Positions 7,361 through 14,730 of a stretch of DNA of 21,887 bases are shown here, piece after piece. Under the pieces are notes generated by a model, which was not told the origin of the DNA, ran no database searches, and was given only the letters and a program-made list of their open reading frames with translations. Position 1 is the first letter of the stretch. Each line of letters begins with the position of its first letter. Both the position numbers and the translations under genes were made by a program. Origin of the DNA: a virus; the IMG/VR virus record IMGVR_UViG_3300032308_000697, positions 1-21,887 of that record; one strand, given 5' to 3'.

Positions 7361-7948
7361 TTAAAGTGGGAAACTACCAACTGGAGTATCAATAGAAACA
7401 TTGACACCAAAGCCAGCAGCTGCACCAGTAGCTGATGTAAAGAAGTTGTATTGGAACTCTACATCAAACTGTTCAATTGCATTTTGTTGCTCGTAATCTA
7501 AACCGATTGCAGAAATTGTTGTTGGGAATGCATCAACAAACTTGTAACTCTTGATAATTGCACCATTGCGGTCTAACTGGTGAACAGACAAGTCAACTTG
7601 GTAGTCAGTAGGATTAGTACGACCATTAGTTGTATTGTAGTTCTGAATACCAGATTGCCATTGCTCTAGTGCATTACGAATACCAAAAGTAGTATCGTTA
7701 TAAACTGTCACAGTCCATGGTTGGAATGTTCGTTCACCAGCAAAGTTAACTGGGCGACCACGATACAAGACTGGTAGAGTCTCGATAGTGGATGCAGGTA
7801 ATTGAGCAGCTTTACATAAAAACTGTGCTCTTTGTCCTGCAACTACACCCAATGTAACATATGACGGGAATGTTAATTCAACACGGAATTGATTAGGGCG
7901 AGCACCGCCACCAATCATCTGCGCTTTGAAATCAGCAATATTTGCCAT
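7361..7948 (-). CDS. 19: Tail tube protein gp19
   Basis: A 195-residue tail tube subunit (T4 gp19: 163). It forms the stacked hexameric rings of the inner tube. Typical segments are RPNQFRVELTFPSYV near residue 17, FLCKAAQLPASTIETLPVLY, a GERTFQPWTVTVYND beta pair and an IGLDYEQQNAIEQFDVEFQY end. About 20 further residues follow (Gly/Ala-rich, ending in VGSFPL), longer than T4. It follows the sheath gene in the usual order. AAGGAG lies 7 bases before the ATG. Confidence 0.93.
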   Translation of the reverse strand: MANIADFKAQMIGGGARPNQFRVELTFPSYVTLGVVAGQRAQFLCKAAQLPASTIETLPVLYRGRPVNFAGERTFQPWTVTVYNDTTFGIRNALEQWQSGIQNYNTTNGRTNPTDYQVDLSVHQLDRNGAIIKSYKFVDAFPTTISAIGLDYEQQNAIEQFDVEFQYNFFTSATGAAAGFGVNVSIDTPVGSFPL

Positions 7949-7971
7949 TTAATTCTCCTTGTTCTTTTCTT

Positions 7972-7979
7972 TATTTATC
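7972..7979 (-). promoter_or_regulatory. Possible late promoter before gp19 (GATAAATA)
   Basis: GATAAATA on the minus strand sits in the 36-base gap between gp18 and gp19, 23 bases before the gp19 ATG. It leaves room for the AAGGAG ribosome site. It would let the abundant tube protein be expressed independently of the long sheath gene. Confidence 0.55.
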
Positions 7980-7984
7980 TTGAA

Positions 7985-10444
7985 TTACGCACCGATTTCT
8001 GAGAAGTTAATCGCAGAACGAGCAGCAACGAAATTGAGAGTGATAAAGTTGATAGAACGATTTGGCTTAACGAAGATATCAGCAACGAATTCGTTACGAT
8101 CGATAACTTCACCTGTGTTGTTAGACTCATCGCACTTAACAACGAAATCAGTAATACCACGACGACCTTGGACATCACGGAGGAATGGCTCGACTAAGTT
8201 CTTGAACTGTGCACGAGTAAATCCATCGTTGAATTCGAACAACTGGAATTTTGCAGCAGTAGCAATCGCTTTTTCCATAACAATGAATAGGCGACGAACA
8301 TTAATACGATCAAACGCACTTGGTTTAGCCAAGAGAGTCTTATCACCAAACATGACAGTACCTTCTCCTGGGAATGTAACAACAGGATTGACACCAGACT
8401 TGTAAAGCATATCTCTTTGTGTTTTGCTTGGATTGAATGCCAACTTAACAACATTCTTAATTTGACCACGATTTAGACCACCTGGAGAGAACCATGGATC
8501 ATTAGTGTAATCAGTACGAGCACATAGACCAGCAATGTCGCCATTCAATGGAACATAACGGTATCTGTCGTTGTAGCGATCATATTGATACTTGTAACCA
8601 GAATCAAGAACTGCATAAGAAGTAGATGGCAATGCATCACGGTATGCAATAATTGCATTCTGTTCAGTAGAAGTAGAACCAATGATTGGATCAGCACTAG
8701 AAGTACTCTGTGGAGATACAAACGCTACGCAATCTAAACGAGTTTCGCAGATGTTATTGATAATGTATGTTGCAGTTGCAGCAGTTGCTTTACCAGCCAT
8801 AATTAAACTAATATCATACTGTTCAGCATTAGCAAACAATGCAAATGCAGACTGTAACTCGCCATCAGTTGGCACGAAATCATCAGTACCACCAGCTAGA
8901 GAAATAGCAAGTGGTGCAGTTAATAATTTGAAACTTGCGCCTGCAGCAGCAGAACCCCATGCAGTAGTACCAGTAACAGCAGTTGGATGATCCATCCACC
9001 AAATGTATTCTGAACGAGCATTCAATACATTTTTATAGTAGTTATTAGTGCCATCAGGTTTTTTAGCATCAGATGCTTTAGAAACATAAGCAAATTTTTC
9101 TAGGATAGTACCTCTTGTTCCAGAGAATGCGCCATCTTCATCGATAATGATAATATGCATTTCATCGTTAACACTTGCGCCAGTAGTATTAACTGATGCA
9201 GCGTATGTAGAAGTTCCTGGAGCAGAATCAAACTCATCTTTGTATGTCCAAGTGCTAAAACCAGCAGAGTCAGCTACAGCAACTCTTAAGGAGTTACCAA
9301 GAGTGCCTGCATACTTTGCAGCAAAAGAACCAACAATACCAGCACCATTTACGAAACTACTATTGTATGTTTCACCATTAGTGATTTTTAAGCCAGCAGT
9401 AGTAATTGTATTATCTATAGTAGCAGTAGTGCCAGATGGAGGACCAGCAACAGTGATTGTTGGAGCAGTTGAATAACCAGAACCAGCAGTAGTAATTGTT
9501 GCAGCAGAAATAGTTGAAGAAGCAACAGTGACTGAACCAGCAGTAGCATTACCAGCTGAGAATGTAGCAGTAACAGTACCTTTGTATCCTGTGCCACCAG
9601 CAGTAACAGTAACAGAAGCAACTGATTGGTTTGAATTATTACTTAATGTTAAACCAGTTGTAGTACCAGCAGTAGTAACAATAGCAACATCAGCAGTAGT
9701 AGTTAAAGTAAATCCAGTAACAGAAGAACCACTACCAGTAATAGCAGAAACTTTGTATGTAGTTGGAGTTGAGTAACCAGTAATAGTGGCAGTACCACTA
9801 ATTGTACCAGAAATAGCAATTAAATCTCCGACAGCTATAGTAGTTGCAGTACAAGTAAATTGACCACCAGTACCAGAAACAGCAGAACCAGAAATAGTTG
9901 CTGGTGTAAGAACTGCAGTAAATGTTGCACCAGTACCACCAGATGGAGCAGAAAGTGTTACTGACGGAGCAGTAGCATAACCAGATCCACCAGAAGAAAC
10001 TGCAACAGCAGTAATCGCACCACCAGAAAGAGTTACTGTAACAGCAGCTTGTATACCACCATCAATATCAGGTGCACCAACTGTAACAGCAGGTGCTGCA
10101 GCAGTAGAAGAGTAACCAGAACCAGCATTTTGTACAGTAACAGTACCAAGACCGCCAGTTGTGGTAGCAACAGCATTCAAAGATCCAGTGTCAGCACGAA
10201 CTAGTAATAGATTGTTTGTATAAGATAGGAAGTTCGCAGCTGTGAAAAAAGATTGGAAATTGCTATCGTTTGGTTTACCGAAGCGACGAACTAATTCGTT
10301 CTCCGAGCTAACTGTCACAGGCTCCAATACTGGACCCCATGGAAATACCCCAGCAAAAGCACCAATAGATGATGATACGGCTGGAACGATAGAAGTGAAA
10401 TCTTTTTCTACGACTGCAACGCCTGGAGATAATTGGAACGGCAT
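7985..10444 (-). CDS. 18: Tail sheath protein gp18 with large insertion
   Basis: An 819-residue contractile sheath subunit, far longer than T4 gp18 (659). The N-terminal PFQLSPGVAVVEKDFTSIVP and FGKPNDSNFQSFFTAANFL, and the C-terminal domain with TQRDMLYKSGVNPVVTFPGE, DRINVRRLFIVMEKAI and VVKCDESNNTGEVIDRNEF, are diagnostic. Residues about 98-349 are a Gly/Ser/Thr/Ala-rich beta insertion. It holds four copies of a GSGY or GTGY-centred repeat near residues 108, 153, 284 and 321 and a different beta module at about 183-269. The normal sheath sequence resumes at GLKITNGETYNSS. AAGGAG lies 9 bases upstream of the ATG. Confidence 0.95.
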   Translation of the reverse strand: MPFQLSPGVAVVEKDFTSIVPAVSSSIGAFAGVFPWGPVLEPVTVSSENELVRRFGKPNDSNFQSFFTAANFLSYTNNLLLVRADTGSLNAVATTTGGLGTVTVQNAGSGYSSTAAAPAVTVGAPDIDGGIQAAVTVTLSGGAITAVAVSSGGSGYATAPSVTLSAPSGGTGATFTAVLTPATISGSAVSGTGGQFTCTATTIAVGDLIAISGTISGTATITGYSTPTTYKVSAITGSGSSVTGFTLTTTADVAIVTTAGTTTGLTLSNNSNQSVASVTVTAGGTGYKGTVTATFSAGNATAGSVTVASSTISAATITTAGSGYSTAPTITVAGPPSGTTATIDNTITTAGLKITNGETYNSSFVNGAGIVGSFAAKYAGTLGNSLRVAVADSAGFSTWTYKDEFDSAPGTSTYAASVNTTGASVNDEMHIIIIDEDGAFSGTRGTILEKFAYVSKASDAKKPDGTNNYYKNVLNARSEYIWWMDHPTAVTGTTAWGSAAAGASFKLLTAPLAISLAGGTDDFVPTDGELQSAFALFANAEQYDISLIMAGKATAATATYIINNICETRLDCVAFVSPQSTSSADPIIGSTSTEQNAIIAYRDALPSTSYAVLDSGYKYQYDRYNDRYRYVPLNGDIAGLCARTDYTNDPWFSPGGLNRGQIKNVVKLAFNPSKTQRDMLYKSGVNPVVTFPGEGTVMFGDKTLLAKPSAFDRINVRRLFIVMEKAIATAAKFQLFEFNDGFTRAQFKNLVEPFLRDVQGRRGITDFVVKCDESNNTGEVIDRNEFVADIFVKPNRSINFITLNFVAARSAINFSEIGA
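9398..10153 (-). repeat. Repeat-bearing insertion within gp18
   Basis: This stretch encodes the extra sheath residues 98-349. Units of the form GSGYxxxPxVTV recur, for example SGGSGYATAPSVTL and TTAGSGYSTAPTITV, with diverged copies at GSGYSSTAAAPAVTV and GGTGYKGTVTATF. The DNA is visibly low in complexity, dominated by Ala, Gly, Ser, Thr and Val codons. The same module occurs in gp14. Confidence 0.8.
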
Positions 10445-10472
10445 TGTGTTTCTCCTTGTTAATAAGTTTACC

Positions 10473-10490
10473 TAGACAATTTTATGTCTA
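10473..10490. repeat. Inverted repeat in the gp17-gp18 gap
   Basis: Perfect arms TAGACA and TGTCTA flank a 6-base AT loop within the 72-base gap. No T-run follows on the minus strand, so it is not an obvious terminator. It may be a leader structure of the gp18 message. A weak CATAAAAT sequence overlaps it but differs from the late-promoter pattern. Confidence 0.35.
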
Positions 10491-10516
10491 CATTTTATTT
10501 AGTTTTTACACGATTT

Positions 10517-12094
10517 CTAGAAGTTTAATGGAGCCTTCTCTGGCTTACCATCTTCATAGAACCCGAATGGTGTTAATTCTTCTTCGATCGCTTGCATTTG
10601 CTTAGCGTACATAATGTTTCGTAGATTAACATTATTTAGGTCTTTAAAATAACTGTTAGTTGTAAGCCATCCGAACAGTACCAGAGGCATTACTAAATCA
10701 TCGTGATAACCTTCGTCAGCTTCATAAGATCCTTTTTTCTCGATAAAAGTCGAGATTTCAGAGATCGTATCAGCGTCATTTATAATAAGTTTGTTTTCCT
10801 CAACGAGTGCTTTAAAATTATGACACCCAATTCGTTTGATCTTTTTATCGGTATTGACACCCAACTGTGTTTTACCACCACCAAAACCACCAGAGACTGT
10901 TTGTCCCATAGCGTGTCTTGTAACCATCAATATATTTTCATATTCCATCTCAGAATATAGGATGTGAGCAACCTGTTCTGAGATGTTAATTTCCAATAAT
11001 ACAAATGCTTGGTTATACTCGTTTCCAACTTTGTAAATTATATTTGGATAGAGTAACGGACTGATTTCATTATTACGATACTTCGCAACGATTCTGTAGG
11101 GAACCTCTGTAATATCAATAACTTGGAAGGCTGAATAATCCCCACCAACACCCTTAGCCACATCACAGACCATACAATAAGTATGACCAGCCTGTGGGTT
11201 TACATATACATCCAATCCATCTTTCTGGTGGACGATAGTATCTGGACTCATTCTAGAAATAGCATCTGCTCTAACTAGAGTGAGAGAAGAACCCAAGAAG
11301 TTACAAAGAACCTCTTGAGTAAATTTAAGTTCGCCAAGCTGTGCTTTTTGTTCTGCAGCCCATGCTTCATCACGACCTGGAATTTCCCAGTATGGTATGA
11401 ATAGATTAACGAATCCATTTCTACCCTTTTCAGCATCTGTCCAAAACTTCCAGAAGTGATTATAACCCAGCGGAGTTGATGATAGTAGAATCTTAGTAGT
11501 CTGACCAGCGGAAATCGTAGGGTAAACTGAAGTAAAGAATTCTTCTGCCACATTGTTTGGAATAATCGCTGCTTCGTCAACATACAACATGTTTACGGAT
11601 TTACCACGAATACCAGACTTACCTGTTGCAGCAGTGAATACTTTTGAACCATTCTCTAGTTCAATGTCACCTTTGTTCCAAGTAGTAACACCTTGTTGCA
11701 TCCACTTTGGTAGCAACTCATACATTGTTTGATAACGATCTAAAACCTCACGAGCAGCAGTTGCTTTGTTCGCAAGGATAGCCACAGTTTTGTTGGCTTG
11801 AAAAATCGTGTACCAAAGAATGTAGGCTGCAGAAGTAGTTGTTTTACCTTGCTGACGACCTTCCATAAGAATCACACGACGATTATTATGGATTACATTC
11901 ACTTTGTTCTTTTGGCAATCATAAAGTTTAAACAGTTTTAAACCATGATCTAGCGTAACGATGTAGCAGTAGGTTTCGATAAAATATATCGGATCTGCTG
12001 CACACTTCATGTACTCTTTTACATTATCAGGTGTAAAATCAACAGTAACACCAGCAGCTTTTAAGTTCGAATTCGAATTATATACTTGTGCCAT
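10517..12094 (-). CDS. 17: Terminase large subunit gp17
   Basis: The packaging ATPase and nuclease. From the ATG at 12094 the protein has 525 residues (T4: 610). Motifs by this numbering: Walker A GRQQGKTT (79-86), Walker B MLYVDE (169-174), coupling motif SST (205-207). The nuclease acidic residues are in VCDVAKGVGGDYSA (Asp311), FVLLEI (Glu368) and YHDDLVM (Asp465/466), matching T4 Asp401, Glu458 and Asp542. It docks on gp20, translocates DNA into the prohead and cuts the concatemer. The frame stays open upstream to a TTG at 12115 that would overlap gp15. The ATG is preferred because it lies two bases past the gp15 stop, with GGA upstream. No gp16 gene precedes it. Confidence 0.95.
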   Translation of the reverse strand: MAQVYNSNSNLKAAGVTVDFTPDNVKEYMKCAADPIYFIETYCYIVTLDHGLKLFKLYDCQKNKVNVIHNNRRVILMEGRQQGKTTTSAAYILWYTIFQANKTVAILANKATAAREVLDRYQTMYELLPKWMQQGVTTWNKGDIELENGSKVFTAATGKSGIRGKSVNMLYVDEAAIIPNNVAEEFFTSVYPTISAGQTTKILLSSTPLGYNHFWKFWTDAEKGRNGFVNLFIPYWEIPGRDEAWAAEQKAQLGELKFTQEVLCNFLGSSLTLVRADAISRMSPDTIVHQKDGLDVYVNPQAGHTYCMVCDVAKGVGGDYSAFQVIDITEVPYRIVAKYRNNEISPLLYPNIIYKVGNEYNQAFVLLEINISEQVAHILYSEMEYENILMVTRHAMGQTVSGGFGGGKTQLGVNTDKKIKRIGCHNFKALVEENKLIINDADTISEISTFIEKKGSYEADEGYHDDLVMPLVLFGWLTTNSYFKDLNNVNLRNIMYAKQMQAIEEELTPFGFYEDGKPEKAPLNF

Positions 12095-12096
12095 AA

Positions 12097-12843
12097 TTAG
12101 AATCCGTCCAACCAACTCTCCGTATCAACAGTTGCAGTAGTGACATCACCATCTGCAGTATAAACTCTATTTGGATTACTGAAGTCTTCATTTTCACCAA
12201 CATTAGCATTAACTTCTTGAATAACATTTCTACCAGAGATTGGTCCAAACAGATTCATCTTCATTTGAAAGTTAAGACTATGTGTCACAAATCTTCGCAT
12301 TTGAAAATCACCATCGTAGTCGTCTTGAACTGACACGCTATTTAAAACAATTGGCACATCAATCTTAACATTCATGTCTGGCACAACATTAATTGATAAT
12401 GTATACTCAGGTGTAAATGTAGGAAGTATTTGTTCGATGATTTGTAGACCATCCTCTTGAGTTTTTGTGAGGATGTATAACGACAAGTCTAGATTATATG
12501 GAACAGGAGTGTACATAGTAGATACTGCACCAGTACCATCACCACACTTCAACTGTTGCATACGATTTACTTTTCTTTGAGGATCGTAGTTGTATCCAAT
12601 AATCTCAAAAGACATTCTTGGAAGAGTAGTATAAACATGATTCTCCAAAGATGGATCTTGATCTAAACGAACAATCCATTTTTCTTTTGGAGCATACGCA
12701 AGAGGTATTTGTAATCTTTGGATAACTGTACCAGTTACAGAATCACCTTCACGACGATCGATATAGATGTCGCTGAATAGTGAACCGAATCCTACAATGC
12801 ACTTGCGAATGATTCCGTGATAGTATACATTACTGTTTAACAT
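12097..12843 (-). CDS. 15: Tail sheath stabiliser / tail terminator gp15
   Basis: A 248-residue protein (T4 gp15: 272). Typical family segments are YYHGIIRKCIVGFGSLFSDI near residue 7, a QRLQIPLAYAPKEKW motif, RMSFEIIGYNYDPQRK, and VPYNLDLSLYILTKTQEDG followed by QILPTFTPEYTL. gp15 forms a hexamer that caps the tail tube and sheath and provides the surface joining the tail to gp13 and gp14. Its start overlaps the gp14 stop (TAATG). It sits between gp14 and gp17. Confidence 0.9.
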   Translation of the reverse strand: MLNSNVYYHGIIRKCIVGFGSLFSDIYIDRREGDSVTGTVIQRLQIPLAYAPKEKWIVRLDQDPSLENHVYTTLPRMSFEIIGYNYDPQRKVNRMQQLKCGDGTGAVSTMYTPVPYNLDLSLYILTKTQEDGLQIIEQILPTFTPEYTLSINVVPDMNVKIDVPIVLNSVSVQDDYDGDFQMRRFVTHSLNFQMKMNLFGPISGRNVIQEVNANVGENEDFSNPNRVYTADGDVTTATVDTESWLDGF

Positions 12844-13769
12844 TATGGGTTATTTTCTCTATCAATTTCGCCGAATGGATTTGTTACACTAAACAATACA
12901 TCTTGTGCTTCTGTTTTAAATTTATTATTATCACCGAAAGACTCTGGTTTATCAATATTGATATCAATAGAAGCGGTTGCCAGAGCACCTGCACCACCAC
13001 CACCTGATATTGTAATAACTGGTGCGACTTGATATGCAGTTCCTGGATTAGTTATATCAATGCGAATAATTTTATTTGCATTAGCTCCAGTTCCACGAAC
13101 TGCAGTGGCAGCAGCATCACGACCAGTACCACTCGTGAATGATACTGTTGGAACAGAAGTATATCCAGAACCAGTTGCAGTCATTGTAATCTTAGTGACT
13201 TCGCCTGTAGGAGATCTTGTTGTATTTGTAGTGAATGTTTTAAGAGTTTCAAATGCATCAATCTCAGAAATACCAGTATCAATTTTCTCAGAAGCATACT
13301 GGAACAATTCAACTTGTAACTTAAACACATATAGTTTACCAAGTTGATAGAATGGATCTTGATGTTTTACAAACTTAATTTCAAATAAACCTTTAGTTAA
13401 TGGAAAGTAAATTAAATCGCCTTCGCATGGGCGAGTAGGAATAATTGTTTGTCCATAACGACCAACCAACTGATCCCATCTACGACGAGCAACTACCAAT
13501 GTAGCTGACTGCTCCATCATAAGACCAAACTTCTGAATAAAAGCACCTTGTCCATCAAGTGAGTCTACATTCTCAAAGTACATTTCAATTGGAAATGATG
13601 ATGTAAATTTTGATAGACGATCTTCACCAAGAATCTCGTCTTTAGAAACTAATGTTCTTGGAATGTACATGAACTCATTACCGTAAATCTTAAGAGATTC
13701 GATAATGAGATCTTCGACTAGGTACTGTTCGTTTTTAGTACCATGAGAAAAATAAACATTAGTAGGCAT
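12843..13769 (-). CDS. 14: Neck protein gp14 with inserted repeat module
   Basis: A 308-residue neck protein (T4 gp14: 256). The N-terminal two thirds is family-typical: NEQYLVEDLIIESLKIYGNE, YIPRTLVSKDEILGEDRLS, MYFENVDSLDGQG, FGLMMEQSATLVVARRRW and a GLFEIKFVKHQDPFYQLGK segment. The C-terminal NKFKTEAQDVLFSVTNPFGE is also recognisable. Between them, residues about 185-272 are a beta-rich insertion with GSGYTSVPTVSFTSG and a diverged GTAYQVAPVITISGG, the same module as in the sheath insertion. gp14 works with gp13 to close the filled head and accept the tail. Confidence 0.9.
   Translation of the reverse strand: MPTNVYFSHGTKNEQYLVEDLIIESLKIYGNEFMYIPRTLVSKDEILGEDRLSKFTSSFPIEMYFENVDSLDGQGAFIQKFGLMMEQSATLVVARRRWDQLVGRYGQTIIPTRPCEGDLIYFPLTKGLFEIKFVKHQDPFYQLGKLYVFKLQVELFQYASEKIDTGISEIDAFETLKTFTTNTTRSPTGEVTKITMTATGSGYTSVPTVSFTSGTGRDAAATAVRGTGANANKIIRIDITNPGTAYQVAPVITISGGGGAGALATASIDINIDKPESFGDNNKFKTEAQDVLFSVTNPFGEIDRENNP
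12954..13217 (-). repeat. GSGY-type module inserted in gp14
   Basis: Encodes gp14 residues 185-272. It holds two units of the pattern G-(S/T)-(G/A)-Y-xxx-P-x-(V/I)-(S/T), each followed by a Gly/Ala-rich loop. Units like these are also found four times in gp18 of this phage. Confidence 0.75.
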
Positions 13770-13772
13770 CTA

Positions 13773-14729
13773 TTATCCCATGAAGAAATCTAGAGGTGCT
13801 GACTTATTCTGCAGTTCGTCTTCGAGTTCTTTTATTTCTGTAGTGGCTTCATCGTAAAGTTTATCACCATCCAGAGTTACACCACCTGGAAGTTGAATAC
13901 CAGAGAATTTCTTAATGTTTGTTGCCCATTGTTTTTTAAACAATGCAGTAACATAGTGCTTCAACCATGGCTCGTTGTATACTTTAGACCATGTTGTTGG
14001 ATCCATTGCACGATAAGATTGAACGATAATGTGATCACCCAGAATAAAATCAGTCGCCCAGTTAGCGTCTAGATATAAACGACCATTCAAACGATTAAAT
14101 CTAAATCCTTGATGACCATTTAACTCTAAATCTAATAGAGCCAAGTGTGACATAACTGTTTTGTAGTAGATTAAAGAAGTAGATGTTAAGTCATACAAGT
14201 CATTTAATCTTAATTGATATTGCAAGTCGAAGATGTTCTTTGAAGAAGATGCTTGACCCATACTTAGAATCTTTGTAACACCCCAAACATAATCAGGAAC
14301 TTCAACATAACGATTATCATATTCACGAAGTGTAATAGAAGATAATGTTGCGTTGTGCCCTGCAGAACCAGTGATTGCTTCGCCAGCTGTAAAAGTTCCA
14401 GTAACATTTCTAACTAACAATAAAGTGCCTGAAGAAATTCTGCTGGATTCTCTACAAACTTCAGCAGTTGCACCAGAAGTTGCTCCAGTAATTCTTTCTG
14501 CTAAGTCAAAATTTGCAGCAACAGAAGTAGTAAGAGTAACTTCAGACGCACGGATTTGCTGTTTAAGATAAATCTGTTCCACACCTTCGTAGTGATAGAG
14601 TTTCCAGTAGTCTAATGCTTCATCAATGCGGTCTTCGATTTGATCATCGTCCACATTAATCTCGAGCACTGGTGCGCCCAATGCTCTTAACGCATAGTCT
14701 TTTAATCCAGATCTTGTTGAGACAGCCAT
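13773..14729 (-). CDS. 13: Neck protein gp13 with inserted domain
   Basis: A 318-residue neck protein (T4 gp13: 309). The N-terminus LKDYALRALGAPVLEINVDD followed by DQIEDRIDEALDYW, and later segments RYVEVPDYVWGVTKIL and FDLQYQLRLNDLYDLTS, are typical of gp13 in aquatic T4-like phages. Residues about 62-135 interrupt the pattern with a beta-rich stretch (ITGATSGATAEV, then GTFTAGEAITGSAG) that resembles repeat modules of phage fibres. gp13 binds the portal after packaging and, with gp14, forms the neck. The gene starts one base after the fibre gene stop, with AGGT as ribosome site. Confidence 0.87.
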   Translation of the reverse strand: MAVSTRSGLKDYALRALGAPVLEINVDDDQIEDRIDEALDYWKLYHYEGVEQIYLKQQIRASEVTLTTSVAANFDLAERITGATSGATAEVCRESSRISSGTLLLVRNVTGTFTAGEAITGSAGHNATLSSITLREYDNRYVEVPDYVWGVTKILSMGQASSSKNIFDLQYQLRLNDLYDLTSTSLIYYKTVMSHLALLDLELNGHQGFRFNRLNGRLYLDANWATDFILGDHIIVQSYRAMDPTTWSKVYNEPWLKHYVTALFKKQWATNIKKFSGIQLPGGVTLDGDKLYDEATTEIKELEDELQNKSAPLDFFMG

Positions 14730-14730
14730 T

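Noticed and set aside
7959-8405. 148-residue plus-strand frame opposite the gp18 C-terminus
   Set aside because: It lies antisense within a conserved sheath domain, has no homology I recognise, and every real gene here is on the minus strand.
8194-8469. Second minus-strand frame inside gp18 (also 7975-8178)
   Set aside because: It is out of frame with the well-conserved sheath C-terminal domain and codes for a Leu/Ser-rich product with no recognisable feature. I considered a frameshift but the gp18 frame is intact.
9147-9776. Plus-strand and alternate minus-strand frames (9147-9476, 9528-9776, 9415-9621) within the gp18 insertion
   Set aside because: The repeat-rich insertion lacks stops in several frames because of its biased composition. 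The gp18 frame continues across it and resumes sheath homology.
10473-10490. Terminator between gp17 and gp18
   Set aside because: The 6-bp hairpin is followed by GGTAAAC on the coding strand, not a T-run. Stopping before the sheath gene would also make little sense.
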